64,000 nt of DNA, taken from NCBI GenBank assembly GCA_963839285.1, contig CAWIUN010000021.1, positions 1-64,000 of the forward strand. The letters are read 5' to 3'. Below, in pieces: positions 38,842 to 48,363 of the stretch. This stretch comes from DASSSQ01 sp963839285 (lineage in GTDB: Bacteria > Actinomycetota > Thermoleophilia > Gaiellales > Gaiellaceae). Position numbers and translations under genes: made by a program. Within the stretch, counting starts at the first letter, position 1, and every line of letters starts with the position of its first letter. The notes under the pieces were generated by a model. That model made no database searches, was not told the DNA's origin, and worked only from the letters and a program-made list of their open reading frames with translations.

Positions 38842-38872
38842 GGCCGGAGGCGCCCGGGGACAAGCCTCGGCC
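38842..38872. terminator. imperfect hairpin between convergent genes
   Basis: GGCCGGAGGC (38842-38851) pairs with GCCTCGGCC (38864-38872) with one bulged base. It sits right after the MGMT stop and before the stop of the convergent regulator gene. No T run; a weak candidate. Confidence 0.35.
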
Positions 38873-38910
38873 GGGGCCGGTCCGGAGAGAGGTCAGGCGC
38901 AGGAGGCGCG

Positions 38911-39558
38911 CTAGTCGCCGAGCAGCTTGTAGCCGATCCCCCAGACGTTCGCGACCAGCGTCGTCCCGGGGTCGAGCTCGCGGAACTTGCGCCGCAGCCG
39001 GGAGGCGTGGCTGTCGAGCGTCCTCGTCCGGCCGATCGAGCGGAAGCCCCAGACCGAGCGGAGCAGCTCCTCCTTGCTGAAGACGCGCTCGGGCTCGCCT
39101 GCCAGCGCCCAGAGGAGCTCGTACTCCTTCAGGGCGAGGACGATCCGCCGCCCGTCGAGGGTGACGCGGCGCGTGCGCGGGTCGATTCGCACCGGGCCGG
39201 CGACGCGGACGTCCGTCCCGTGCTCGGACGGGCTCGTCCGGCGCAGGACGGCGCGGATCCGCTCGAGCAGCTCCTGGTACTCGAAGGGGCGGGCGACCCA
39301 GTCGTCGCAGCCGTGCCGGAAGGCGCGGACGCGGTCGTGCGCGTCCGCCTCGGGCGTGCCGAGCACGATCACGGGCACGCCGGGGCTCCAGCGCTCGAGC
39401 GCGCTCGCGTCGCCGAGCAGGACGAGGTCGGGGCGCGACCGCTCGAGCAGGTCGAACGGGTCGTCGCCCGCCAGCACCTCGAAGCCGTCGTCGGCGAGCT
39501 GCCGGACGAGGTAGCCGCGCGTGGCGGTCTCGGGCTCTGCGATCACGAGTGCGGACAT
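38911..39558 (-). CDS. OmpR-family response regulator with atypical receiver
   Basis: 215 residues. The C-terminal winged helix is standard (LKEYELLWALAGEPERVFSK, LLRSVWGFRSIGRTRTLDSH, GIGYKLL). The receiver is not: where LLDxxLP with the phospho-Asp is expected it reads LVLLGDASALERW, and the conserved Lys before Pro-Phe is Arg (WVARPFEYQELL). The acidic pocket is reduced to AEPET. It probably works without phosphorylation. No histidine kinase is adjacent. Confidence 0.82.
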   Translation of the reverse strand: MSALVIAEPETATRGYLVRQLADDGFEVLAGDDPFDLLERSRPDLVLLGDASALERWSPGVPVIVLGTPEADAHDRVRAFRHGCDDWVARPFEYQELLERIRAVLRRTSPSEHGTDVRVAGPVRIDPRTRRVTLDGRRIVLALKEYELLWALAGEPERVFSKEELLRSVWGFRSIGRTRTLDSHASRLRRKFRELDPGTTLVANVWGIGYKLLGD

Positions 39559-39835
39559 GCAGGCGACCGTAGCGCCGCCGCGCGGGCCCGCCTAGATGTC
39601 CTTTCGCACGAAGCTGTGACGACCTGTCGACAGTCGTCCCTCGCGGGCCGGGCCGCTCGGCACGGCGCCCGACCCGACCAGGCCGGATTGCGCGAGACCG
39701 GGAGCGACGGCACCTGCCGGGTCGCCGCCGCGCGGCGGTCCGGCGACAATTCGCCTGACGGAGCCGTCGGCCCGAGCCGCGCTCCGGCGCCGCTCCTGCG
39801 GTTTGCGCGGCCGCCCGGCGAGGCATGGAAAGGCG

Positions 39836-40682
39836 ATGTCGTTGCCGCTCGCGCAGAAGGCCGGCGCGGCCGTCGCCCCGCTCGAGGGCGTCGCCGACAC
39901 GCTTCAGGCCGCCGTCCGCGACGCGTTCGCCTCGTCGCAGGCGGTCGCGGACGCGCTCGACGGCACCTGGCTCGGAGCGCCGCTGCACGCGGCCGCGACC
40001 GACGTCCCGGTCGGGGCGCTCAGCACCGCCGTCGCGCTCGACCTCGCCGGGCGCCGCGAGGCGGACGCCGCGATCGCCGTCGGCGTCCTCGGCGCGCTCC
40101 CGGCCGCCGCCACCGGGCTCGCAGACTGGCGCTACCTCCGCGGCGAGCAGAAGCGGATCGCGACCGCGCACGCGCTCGGCGAACACGGTCGGGCTGGTCT
40201 TCCACGTCGGCTCGCTCGCCGCCCGGAAGGCGGGACGGCGCGGGCTCGGCCGCGGGCTGCTGCTCGCCGGCTACGCGATCAACGGCTTCGCCGCGCACCT
40301 CGGCGGCCAGCTCTCGTTCGGGCTCGGCGTCCGCGTCAACCACGCGGCGCTGGCGCCCGCGCCGCCGGAGAGCTGGACCGACGCGGGCGAGAACGACCTC
40401 GGCCCGGACGAGCTCCGGCGCGTCGAGGTCGACGGGGCGCCGGTGCTCGTGACGAGCAGGGGCCGGAGCGTCTGCGCGATCGCCGCCGTCTGCTCGCACC
40501 TCGGCGGGCCGCTCGAGCAGGGCGAGCGCGACGGCGACACGGTCGTCTGCCCCTGGCACGGCTCCCGCTTCGACCTCTGCAGCGGCCGCGTCGTCGACGG
40601 GCCGGCCGTCTTCGACCAGCCCGCCTACGACGCACGCGTCCGCAAGGGACGCCTCGAGATCCGGCTCAGGCCGCCGGGCTGA
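39836..40682 (+). pseudogene. DUF2231 membrane domain / Rieske [2Fe-2S] protein, frameshifted
   Basis: 281 residues if one base is skipped. N-terminal half: DUF2231-type helical membrane domain (TWLGAPLHAAATDVPVGALS, VGVLGALPAAATGLADW). A +1 break lies near 40178-40181, after which the expected NTVGLVFHVGSLAAR resumes. C-terminal half: Rieske domain with CSHLGGPLEQG (Cys, His ligands) and CPWHGSRFDL (Cys, His ligands). Likely a membrane-bound electron-transfer protein. The stop overlaps the convergent DUF6220-like gene by 17 bp. Confidence 0.75.
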
Positions 40683-41112
40683 CGACCACAGCCGTCTCCG
40701 GCGCACGCTCGCGCGCCTCGGCCCAGGCCTGCCGGGTCAGGTACCCGGAGAGCCCGAGGACGACGAGGGCGTTCACGGGATGGAGCATGCCGACCTACTT
40801 GCTGTCCTCGCCGGCGCCGGCGAGGATCCCCTGGACGAAGGCGTCGACGGCGAAGAGGACGTAGAGGCCGAAGCGCCGGCGGCCGCGCCAGGCGATCGCC
40901 GCGAGGAGCAGGATCAGCAGCGCCACGGGCTCGGTCAGGATGAAGCCGAGCCCCCGGTGCGGGTCGAGGCTCTTCGCCTTCGCGACGGTGTCGCCGTCCT
41001 TCATCCCGAAGATCCCGATCCCGACGAGGAAGAACTGCGCGACGACACCGAGCAGGAAGATCGTCAGCAGGTACCGCAGTGCGACATCGGCGCCGCGCCT
41101 GACTCCGGACAT
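40666..41112 (-). pseudogene. DUF6220-like four-TM protein with an in-frame TAG
   Basis: Four hydrophobic segments (YLLTIFLLGVVAQFFLVGIG, ILTEPVALLILLLAAIAW, FGLYVLFAVDAFVQGIL and, after the stop, NALVVLGLSGYLTRQAW). The first 105 residues end at GAGEDSK, then TAG (40795-40797), then in the same frame VGMLHPVNALVVLG to a TGA at 40666-40668. LHPVNAL is a conserved ending in this family and TGG (Trp) is a natural codon for the TAG position. So this is either a nonsense mutation, a sequence error or readthrough. Confidence 0.6.
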
Positions 41113-41183
41113 GGTTCGTGACCCCTTTCGTGCGAGTGGCTTGCGTTTCCGCGCGCGAGGTTAACGGACGGTTCGGACCGCGT

Positions 41184-42854
41184 CTAGAGACGGCCGGAGC
41201 GGAGGACGCCGACGAGCAGCCAGACGCCGAGGCCGCCCGAGAGGATGAAGCCGACGAGCGAGAGCACGTTGATCCCGAGCACGTGCGGCCCCTGGGTCGC
41301 GAAGATCCCGATCAGGCTCGAGCCGATCAGCCCGCCGGTGACGACGAGCGCCACGGTCAGCCGGTTGAAGGCGACGTTCAGCCGCTGCATGAAGTCGTCG
41401 AGCCCCTTGTGCACGAAGCCGACCTCGATCTGGCCGTCGCGCAGCTCCTCGAGGATGTCGTGCACCTGGTAGGGGAGCTCGGCCGCCATCGAGGCCATCC
41501 GCCAGGCCTCCTTGCGGCCGCGGGAGGCGATCCGGCGGGGCGTGAACCGCTCCAGCATCAGCGAGCGCGCGTACGGCTTCGCGATCTCGAAGACGTTGAA
41601 GTCCGGGTAGAGCTCGACGCCGACCGAGCCGAGGGTCGCGATCGCCTTGTCGAGCATCACGAACCGCGTCGGCAGGTGCAGGTTCATCCGGTAGATCAGC
41701 GCGAACGCCTCCCGGATCACCTGCAGCGGGTCGATCTCGGAGAGGCTGGCGCCGTAGTAGCGGTAGAAGAGCTCCCGCAGCTCGGCGTGGAACTGCTCCT
41801 CCAGCTCCTTCGGGTAGCGGACGCCGAGGTCGGCGAGCCGCCGCGGCAGCGCGTCGATGTTCTCGTTCGCGGCGTCGATGAAGAGCCGCGTCAGCTTCGA
41901 CATGTCCTCGTCGGTCAGCTTGCCGGTGAGGCCGAAGTCGACGAGGCCGATCTGCTCGCGCGAGAGGACGAGGATGTTCGCCGGATGCGGGTCGGCGTGG
42001 AAGAAGCCGTTCCGGAAGATCATCGTCATCCAGCCCTCGGCGATCAGGTACGCGAGCCGGCGGCGCTCCTCGAGCGACCAGGCGGCGTAGTCGAGGTCGG
42101 CGAGCTGCTCGCCGGCGAGGTACTCGAGCGTCAGCACCCGCGCGCGGGTGTAGCTCCAGTAGACGCGCGGGATCCGCACGTGCGGGTGGCCGGCGAACTG
42201 GCGGTGGAAGGTGTCGGCGCTGCGGGCCTCGAGCCGGTAGTCGAGCTCGTGCCGCAGCGAGCGGGAGAACTCGTCGACGAGCTGCTCGGCGTCGATGAAG
42301 TCGAAGGCGCGGACGCGCTCCTTCGCGAGGCGCGCGGCCTGGAAGAGCAGCGCCAGGTCGGCCTCGATCTGGCGCGGGGCGTCGGGGCGCTGCACCTTGA
42401 CGACGACGGTGCGGCCGTTGGGAAGGACGGCGCGGTGCACCTGGCCGATCGAGGCGGCCGCGATCGGCCGCTCGCCGAACTCGAGGAAGAGCCGCTCGAT
42501 CGGCTGGCCGAGCTCCTCGAGCACGACCCGCTGGACGTCCTCGAACGGGAACGGGCGCACGTCGTCCTGGAGGGCGCGCAGCTCGACGATGATGTCCGGC
42601 GGGACGACGTCCGGCCGGGTCGAGAGCAGCTGCCCGAACTTGACGAAGGTCGGCCCGAGCTCGTCCAGCAGCTCGCGCAGGTGCTGGCCGCGCGCCGAGC
42701 CCGAGGCGCCGTTCAGCGAGGGCTCGACGTCGACGCCCGTCCTGCGCGGCAGCAGGTCGGTCAGCTTGTGCCGCTCGAAGACGTAGCCGAAGCCGTGCCG
42801 GACCGCGACCTGCGCGATCTCCGAGAGCCGGCCGAGGTTCTTCGTCGCGGACAT
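41184..42854 (-). CDS. ABC1/UbiB-family atypical kinase
   Basis: 556 residues. Family hallmarks in order: FVKFGQLLSTRPDVVP (KxGQ motif, near 72-87), PIAAASIGQVHRAVL (Ala-rich nucleotide loop), VVVKVQRP (Lys), FFHADPHPANIL and IGLVDFGLTGKL (metal-binding DFG). Two C-terminal transmembrane helices (LIGSSLIGIFATQGP and VLSLVGFILSGGLGVWLLVG). Members support quinone biosynthesis or lipid metabolism by unusual ATPase activity. Confidence 0.93.
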   Translation of the reverse strand: MSATKNLGRLSEIAQVAVRHGFGYVFERHKLTDLLPRRTGVDVEPSLNGASGSARGQHLRELLDELGPTFVKFGQLLSTRPDVVPPDIIVELRALQDDVRPFPFEDVQRVVLEELGQPIERLFLEFGERPIAAASIGQVHRAVLPNGRTVVVKVQRPDAPRQIEADLALLFQAARLAKERVRAFDFIDAEQLVDEFSRSLRHELDYRLEARSADTFHRQFAGHPHVRIPRVYWSYTRARVLTLEYLAGEQLADLDYAAWSLEERRRLAYLIAEGWMTMIFRNGFFHADPHPANILVLSREQIGLVDFGLTGKLTDEDMSKLTRLFIDAANENIDALPRRLADLGVRYPKELEEQFHAELRELFYRYYGASLSEIDPLQVIREAFALIYRMNLHLPTRFVMLDKAIATLGSVGVELYPDFNVFEIAKPYARSLMLERFTPRRIASRGRKEAWRMASMAAELPYQVHDILEELRDGQIEVGFVHKGLDDFMQRLNVAFNRLTVALVVTGGLIGSSLIGIFATQGPHVLGINVLSLVGFILSGGLGVWLLVGVLRSGRL

Positions 42855-42929
42855 CGCGTCAGTGTTGCACGGCGGTGCGCATTCGCCTGCCCACCCCGCG
42901 CGGCTCCCGGCCGGGGTGCGCGGGGGCCT

Positions 42930-43391
42930 CTACGCCGCGCGGATCGAGCGGACGCGGGCCTTCCAGGCCCCGCGCGGCGCGGCCACCTCGACCTCGTCGC
43001 CCTCGCGGGCGCCCATCAGCGCCTCGCCGAGCGGCGCCGTCGGCGAGACGGCGCCGGTCTTCGTCAGGTTCGAGATCTCGATCGTCATCGTCCGGCCGTC
43101 CTCGGCCTCGATCTCGACCGCGGAGCCGACCGAGACGATCGCGTGGTCGGCGACCTCGACGATCTCGGAGGTCTCGAGCCGGTGCCGCAGCGTCCGGATC
43201 CGCGCCTCGAGCAGGCCCTGCTCGTTCTTGGCGGCGTGGTACTCGAAGTTCTCGGAGAGGTCGCCGAACTCGCGGGCGGTCTTGATCGCCTGGACGACCT
43301 CGGTGCGGCGCGGGCCCTCGAGCTCGGCCAGCTCGGCCTGCAGCTCGTCGTGCTGCTTCTGGGTCAGGTGCTCGTGTGTCTCCGTCATCAA
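42930..43391 (-). CDS. greA: transcription elongation factor GreA
   Basis: 153 residues. The N-terminal coiled coil (LTQKQHDELQAELAELEGPRR, AREFGDLSENFEYHAAKNEQ) carries the two acidic residues (DLSEN) at the tip that enter the polymerase secondary channel to trigger RNA cleavage in backtracked complexes. The C-terminal FKBP-like domain ends APLGEALMGAREGDEVEV. The second Met is an alternative start. Confidence 0.95.
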   Translation of the reverse strand: MMTETHEHLTQKQHDELQAELAELEGPRRTEVVQAIKTAREFGDLSENFEYHAAKNEQGLLEARIRTLRHRLETSEIVEVADHAIVSVGSAVEIEAEDGRTMTIEISNLTKTGAVSPTAPLGEALMGAREGDEVEVAAPRGAWKARVRSIRAA

Positions 43392-43407
43392 CGGCCTACG
43401 GTAGCGA

Positions 43408-43764
43408 TCAGTGGCGCGGGGCGGGCGGCGGGGCCGCCGGCGGCTCCTCGACGAGGCGGAGCCGGTGCTCGAGCTGCGCGACCCGGAGCTCGAGCTCGTC
43501 CCACTCGTCGCGGGTGACGAGGCCGAGCTCCTTGAAGAGCCCGCCGAGGCCGACCCGCGTCCGCTCGCTGATCCGCAGCGCGTCGCCGCGCCAGCGCGCC
43601 GACAGCTCGTCGACGGCCGCGCGGGCGTCGTCGCGGCGGACGCCGCCGACCTCGGAGAGGTCGCCGGCGAGGCGCTCGGCGCGGTCGGCGGTCAGCGCGA
43701 GCGCCCCGAAGGCGGCGAGCACGAGCCGCTCGGCGAGCTCGCGGAGCTCGGCTGTCTCGGCCAT
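43408..43764 (-). CDS. coiled-coil, phasin-like protein
   Basis: 118 residues. Long amphipathic helices (ELRELAERLVLAAFGALALTADRAERLAGDLSE is the first, shown here only in part: AERLVLAAFGALAL), RDDARAAVDELSARWRGD, and a final coiled coil WDELELRVAQLEHRL followed by a Pro-rich tail. This organisation resembles poly(3-hydroxyalkanoate) granule-associated (phasin) proteins; no storage-polymer gene is nearby. It lies 16 bp upstream of greA on the same strand. Confidence 0.6.
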   Translation of the reverse strand: MAETAELRELAERLVLAAFGALALTADRAERLAGDLSEVGGVRRDDARAAVDELSARWRGDALRISERTRVGLGGLFKELGLVTRDEWDELELRVAQLEHRLRLVEEPPAAPPPAPRH

Positions 43765-43813
43765 CGGGGCAGCGTAGCGGGAAGCGCGGAGACGGGCCGG
43801 CCCCGGCGGCGGC

Positions 43814-44035
43814 TCAGGGGCCGCCGCACGCGACGAAGTCACCGCCGAGGGCGGCAGCACGGGCCGTCCACTCGGCGACGGCGACGTCCACGGCGCCGGA
43901 TGCCACCTCGCGGACGCCGAGACCCACCGTGGCGTCGTGCTGGATCTCGAGCTCGACCTCGAAGCCTTCCGAGCGAAGACGGCGGCCGGCCGACTCGGCC
44001 GAGCGCCGGTCCGCGAAGAGCAGGAAGACGTCCAC
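43814..44035 (-). CDS. small RraB-like protein
   Basis: 73 residues. A beta-alpha-beta pattern, MDVFLLFADRRSAESAGRRL then EGFEVELEIQ, recalls the ribonuclease E inhibitor RraB / DUF1260 fold. The C-terminus is a helix, WTARAAALGGDFVACGGP. The assignment rests on pattern only. It lies between the phasin-like gene and secDF. Confidence 0.45.
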   Translation of the reverse strand: MDVFLLFADRRSAESAGRRLRSEGFEVELEIQHDATVGLGVREVASGAVDVAVAEWTARAAALGGDFVACGGP

Positions 44036-44094
44036 TGCGGCGATCGTACGGGGACTCCGAGGGACGCGCGCCTTGCGTGCGGCCGGAGAGGCGG

Positions 44095-46908
44095 CTAGCG
44101 GGCGCGGCCGTGCGGGCGGGCGCGGCGGCGCTGCTTGCGCCGCTCGCGCTTTGCCTGCGCGCGCGAGGGCGCGCCGTCGCCGGCGGCGACCGGCTCGAGC
44201 GGCGACTCCGCGGGCTGCGCGGCGGCGGCCCGCTCGGCGTTCGCGAGCGCGAGCCCGCCGACGCCCGTCTCGGCGTGGCCGTCGTGGTGGCTGCGGCGCG
44301 CGAACTCCGGCTCGCGATCCTTCCAGAGCGAGAGCAGCGGCGCGGCGATGAAGATCGACGAGTAGGCGCCGGACGCGATCCCGATCAGCAGCGCGAACGC
44401 GAAGTCCTTGAGCGTGTCGCCGCCGAAGACGAGCAGCGAGCCGACCGGCAGCAGCGTGATCAGCGTCGTCGCCAGCGAGCGGCGGATCGTCTCCCAGAGC
44501 GAGACGTTCGCGATCTGCGGGAACGGCGCCCGCCGCATCAGCGGGATGTTCTCCCGGATCCGGTCGAAGATGATGATCGTGTCGTAGATCGAGTAGCCGA
44601 GCACGGTCAGCACCGCGGCGACCGTCGACGCGGTCACCTCCCGTCCGGTCAGCGAGTAGATCCCGATCGTGATCAGGACGTCGTGCAGCATCGCGACGAT
44701 CAGCGGCACCGCGAACTTGAGGTCGAAGCGGGCCCAGATGTAGAGGATGATCAGCCCGAGCGAGACGAGGATCGCGATGATCGCGAGGCGCGCGATCTGC
44801 GAGCCGAAGCTCGAGGAGACGCTCTTGACGCCGAACTTCTGCGCGTTCACGGCCCGCTGCAGGTCGGTCTGGAGGGCGTTCTGCTGCGCCGGCTCGAGGT
44901 GGCGCGTCCGCACCTGGAACTCCTCGTAGCTGCCGCCGCCCGCGAACGACTGCCCGCGGCCCTGGATGACCGCGTCGCTGGCGCCGATCTTCGCGGCCTG
45001 CGCGCGCACCTCGTCGAGCGCGGTCGGCTTCGGCGTCGCGAAGGTGATCTGGGTGCCGCCCTCGAAGTCGATCCCGAGGTTGAGGCCGCGGAACCCGAGC
45101 GAGCGCGCGGCGACGACGAGGAAGATCCCCGAGATCGCGAACCAGAGCTTGGCGCGGTTGGCGAAGTCGATCTGCAGCCAGCGGCCGCGCTGCTGGCCGG
45201 CGGCGCCCATGAAGCGCGGGTTGTCGAACCAGCGGAAGCCGGCGAGCAGGCCGAGCATCGCGCGGGTGGCCGCGACGGCGGTGATCAGCGAGATCGCGGT
45301 ACCGATCAGCAGCATCAGCGCGAAGCCCTTGACGCCCGCGGTCGCGACGGCGAAGAGGACGAGCGCCGTGATCGCGGTGACCACGTTCGCGTCGATGATC
45401 GTGTGGAAGCCCTTCGCGTAGCCCGCGTTGATCGCGGCGCGCACCGATTTCCCGGCCCGCGCCTCTTCCTTGATCCGTTCGAAGATGACGATGTTCGCGT
45501 CGGCCGCGACGCCGATCGTCAGGATCATGCCCGCGAAGCCCGGCAGCGTCAGCGTCACGTTGAAGAGCAGGATCGCCGCGTAGAGGAAGGCGGCGTAGAT
45601 GCCGAGGCCGATCACGGCGACGAGGCCGAGGAAGCGGTAGACGAGCAGCAGGAAGAGCGCGACGAGGAGCAGGCCGCCGATCGCCGCCTTGTACGCCTGG
45701 TTCAACGAGTCCTTGCCGAGCGTCGCCGAGACGTCGGAGCGCTCGATCGTCGAGAACTTGACCGGCAGCGCGCCCGTCTGCAGGACGAGCGCGATGTCCT
45801 TGGCCTCCTTGTTCGACTGCAGGCCGGTGATCTGGGCGCCGTTCCCGGACGGGTCGATCCCGTTCGGGTACTGCTGGTAGTCGATCTGCGGCCAGGAGCG
45901 GATCTCGTTGTCGAGCACGATCGCGAAGTGCTGCGGCGTGCCGACGGAGCTGCCGCGGACGGCCTCGGCGCGCGTGATCTCGCGGAACCGCTCGTTGCCC
46001 TTGCCGGTGAACTTCATCAGCACGACCGGCGAGCCCGACTGCGGGTCGATGTCGGCGCGGGTGCCCGAGAGGTTCAGCATCGAGCCGGTCATCTGCGGCA
46101 CCGGCTTCTCGGCGGTCAGGTCGTGCTGGAAGAGGTAGAAGTAGTTCTGGCCGGGCACCGGCACCCCGGCGGTCAGGCCCGGGCAGACCTCGGCCGTCGC
46201 GCTGTTGCAGGTGACGACGGCGGTGTTCTGCGGCAGCGCCAGCAGCTGGTAGTCGACCGCGACCGTCTTCGTCGTCGTCGTCGGCTTCTCGCCCTTCTTC
46301 GTCGCCTTCGTCGTCGTCGTGACGGTCTTCGTCGCCTTCGCCTGCTTCTTGGCGTCGAGGATCTTCTGCGCGGCCGCCTTCGACGAGGTCGGGCCGCCGA
46401 CGAGGCGCTGGTCGGCGAAGACGTAGTACGACTCGGGCTGTCCCTGCTCGGCCTTCGCCTGCACCGGCTTCAGCAGGTCGTAGAGCTTCGTCTTCGCGTT
46501 GACGGCGCCGAGCGGGCCCTTCGAGGGGCCCGTGACCGAGGTCTCGAGGTCGTAGAGCTCGAGCTGGGCGGTCTTGCCGATGATCTGCGCGGCCTGGCGC
46601 GGGTCGTGGACGCCCGCCAGCTCGATCACGATCTGATTCGAGCCCTGCTTGCGGATCTCCGGCTCGGAGACGCCGAGCTTGTCGACGCGGTTGCGCATGA
46701 TCTCGACCGAGCGGTCGAGGTCCTCGGCGGTCAGCTTGTGGCCCTTCGGCGGCACCGCCTGCAGCACGACCTCGAGCCCGCCCTGCAGGTCGAGGCCGAG
46801 GGTCGGCTTCTTGTGCGCCGGCGAGCCGGGCACGGCGATCAGCGCGACGCCCGCGAGGGCGGCGACGATCAGCGCGACGAGGAGGAGGTGGGAGCGACGA
46901 GATTGCAC
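44095..46908 (-). CDS. secDF: protein translocase SecD-SecF fusion
   Basis: 937 residues in one continuous frame. SecD part: LGLDLQGGLEVVLQAVP near residue 40, a large periplasmic domain, and GFAGMILTIGVAADANIVIF with FERIKEEAR. SecF part from about residue 610: GIDFEGGTQITFATP and LTVLGYSIYDTIIIFDRIREN. Twelve transmembrane helices in total. It uses the proton gradient to help pull secreted proteins out of SecYEG. The C-terminus is a basic tail (RERRKQRRRARPHGR). The gene sits 18 bp from yajC. Confidence 0.95.
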   Translation of the reverse strand: MQSRRSHLLLVALIVAALAGVALIAVPGSPAHKKPTLGLDLQGGLEVVLQAVPPKGHKLTAEDLDRSVEIMRNRVDKLGVSEPEIRKQGSNQIVIELAGVHDPRQAAQIIGKTAQLELYDLETSVTGPSKGPLGAVNAKTKLYDLLKPVQAKAEQGQPESYYVFADQRLVGGPTSSKAAAQKILDAKKQAKATKTVTTTTKATKKGEKPTTTTKTVAVDYQLLALPQNTAVVTCNSATAEVCPGLTAGVPVPGQNYFYLFQHDLTAEKPVPQMTGSMLNLSGTRADIDPQSGSPVVLMKFTGKGNERFREITRAEAVRGSSVGTPQHFAIVLDNEIRSWPQIDYQQYPNGIDPSGNGAQITGLQSNKEAKDIALVLQTGALPVKFSTIERSDVSATLGKDSLNQAYKAAIGGLLLVALFLLLVYRFLGLVAVIGLGIYAAFLYAAILLFNVTLTLPGFAGMILTIGVAADANIVIFERIKEEARAGKSVRAAINAGYAKGFHTIIDANVVTAITALVLFAVATAGVKGFALMLLIGTAISLITAVAATRAMLGLLAGFRWFDNPRFMGAAGQQRGRWLQIDFANRAKLWFAISGIFLVVAARSLGFRGLNLGIDFEGGTQITFATPKPTALDEVRAQAAKIGASDAVIQGRGQSFAGGGSYEEFQVRTRHLEPAQQNALQTDLQRAVNAQKFGVKSVSSSFGSQIARLAIIAILVSLGLIILYIWARFDLKFAVPLIVAMLHDVLITIGIYSLTGREVTASTVAAVLTVLGYSIYDTIIIFDRIRENIPLMRRAPFPQIANVSLWETIRRSLATTLITLLPVGSLLVFGGDTLKDFAFALLIGIASGAYSSIFIAAPLLSLWKDREPEFARRSHHDGHAETGVGGLALANAERAAAAQPAESPLEPVAAGDGAPSRAQAKRERRKQRRRARPHGRAR

Positions 46909-46926
46909 GAGGACTGCAGAAACAGA

Positions 46927-47223
46927 TTAGCCAGGGTTTCCGTCCGTCGCTGACGCGGTTTCGTCAGGTTCGTGCGCAGGGACGCGTGCGGCGACGGCGC
47001 GCCGATCGAGCCGGACGACCGTCCCCGCCGCGATCTCCAGCTCGACGGTCTCCTCGCCGGCCTCCCGGACGCGGCCGTGCAGCCCGCCGGCGGTGATGAT
47101 CTCGTCGCCGACGGCGACCTCGTCCTGCATCGCGACGTGCTCGCGCTGCTTGCGCCGCTGGGGCGCCAGCACGAAGAACCAGAAGAAGCCGAAGAGGATC
47201 ACGAGCGGGATCAGGATTTCCAT
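46927..47223 (-). CDS. yajC: preprotein translocase subunit YajC
   Basis: 98 residues. One N-terminal transmembrane helix (LIPLVILFGFFWFFVLAPQRR), then the YajC core (VAVGDEIITAGGLHGRV, EIAAGTVVRLDRRAVA). It associates with SecDF. It overlaps the tgt stop by 13 bp, giving tgt-yajC-secDF as one transcription unit. Confidence 0.93.
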   Translation of the reverse strand: MEILIPLVILFGFFWFFVLAPQRRKQREHVAMQDEVAVGDEIITAGGLHGRVREAGEETVELEIAAGTVVRLDRRAVAARVPAHEPDETASATDGNPG

Positions 47224-48335
47224 GTCGTCTCCCTGGCTGCCAGGCGTTCGAGCGCGCGCGTCACGTAGGCGTCGATCTCCCCTCGCCCGATCGCCTCCCG
47301 CGCGCCCGCCGTCAGATCGAGCAGGAAGCGCAGATTATGCACGGAGAGCAGGCGCAGCCCCAGGATCTCCTGCTGGTTGACGAGGTGGCGGAGGTAGGCG
47401 CGGCTGAAGCGGCTGCAGGCCTGGCACGTGCAGCCCTCGTCGAGCGGGCGCTCGTCGCGGGCGAAGCGGGCGTTGCGGAGGTTGAGCCGCCCCTCCCAGG
47501 TCAGCGCCGAGCCCGTGCGGGCCGTGCGCGTCGGCAGCACGCAGTCGAACATGTCGACGCCGGCGAGGAGCACCCGCAGGATCCCCTCGGGGTCGCCGAT
47601 GCCCATGAAGTAGCGCGGCCGGTCGGCGGGCAGCAGCTCGCAGGAGAACGCGGCCAGCTCGAACATCTCCTCGCGGCTCTCCCCGACCGAGAGGCCGCCG
47701 ATCGCGTTGCCGTCGAAGCCGAGCTCGGCGATCTCCTCCGTCGAGCGGCGCCGGAGCTCGCGGTCGACGCCGCCCTGGGCGATCCCGAAGCGGAGCTGGC
47801 CCTCTGCGCGCGGCAGGTCGCGCTGCCGCGCCGCCCAGAGCGTCGTCCGGCGGACCGCGTCCTCGTGCTCGCCGCGGCTGCGGCCGGGCGGCAGCACCTG
47901 GTCGAGGCACATGGCGACGTCCGAGCCGAGCCGCCGCTGCGCCTCCGCCGCGAGCTCGGGCGTGAAGCGCGCGCTGGCGCCGTCGTAGACCGAGCGGAAG
48001 GCGACCCCGTCGTCGTCGACGCCGAGCAGCGTGTCGCGGAGCGAGAAGACCTGGAAGCCGCCGGAGTCGGTCAGGATCGGGCCGTCCCAGCCCATGAAGC
48101 GGTGCAGGCCGCCGAGCTCCTCGACGAGCTCCTCGCCGGGCCGGAAGTGCAGGTGGTAGGTGTTGCCGAGCAGGATCTGCGCGCCGGCGTCCCGCACCTC
48201 GTCCGGGTGCAGCGTCTTGACCGTGGCCTTCGTCCCGACCGGCATGAAGGCGGGCGTCCGCACCTCGCCGTGCGCGGTGCGGAGAATCCCGGCGCGGGCG
48301 GCGCCGTCGGTCGCGGTCAGCTCGAAGCAGGCCAC
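47211..48335 (-). CDS. tgt: queuine tRNA-ribosyltransferase
   Basis: 374 residues. It swaps guanine-34 for preQ1 in GUN-anticodon tRNAs. ILTDSGGFQVFSL has one active-site Asp; FDCVLPTRTARTGSAL has the nucleophile Asp; GGLSVGE is conserved; the zinc site is CTCQACSRFSRAYLRHL with a later His. It works with queA, 300 bp upstream on the same strand. Confidence 0.95.
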   Translation of the reverse strand: MACFELTATDGAARAGILRTAHGEVRTPAFMPVGTKATVKTLHPDEVRDAGAQILLGNTYHLHFRPGEELVEELGGLHRFMGWDGPILTDSGGFQVFSLRDTLLGVDDDGVAFRSVYDGASARFTPELAAEAQRRLGSDVAMCLDQVLPPGRSRGEHEDAVRRTTLWAARQRDLPRAEGQLRFGIAQGGVDRELRRRSTEEIAELGFDGNAIGGLSVGESREEMFELAAFSCELLPADRPRYFMGIGDPEGILRVLLAGVDMFDCVLPTRTARTGSALTWEGRLNLRNARFARDERPLDEGCTCQACSRFSRAYLRHLVNQQEILGLRLLSVHNLRFLLDLTAGAREAIGRGEIDAYVTRALERLAARETTWKS

Positions 48336-48363
48336 GGCCGGACCGTAGCGGTATCGGCGCGAT

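Noticed and set aside
43411..46953. A plus-strand open frame of 1180 codons opposite secDF
   Set aside because: Its composition is that of an antisense frame in GC-rich DNA (Arg/Asp/Leu-rich, no domain), and secDF on the other strand is certain. Several other long frames (for example opposite gltA, ftsI, ubiB) were dropped for the same reason.
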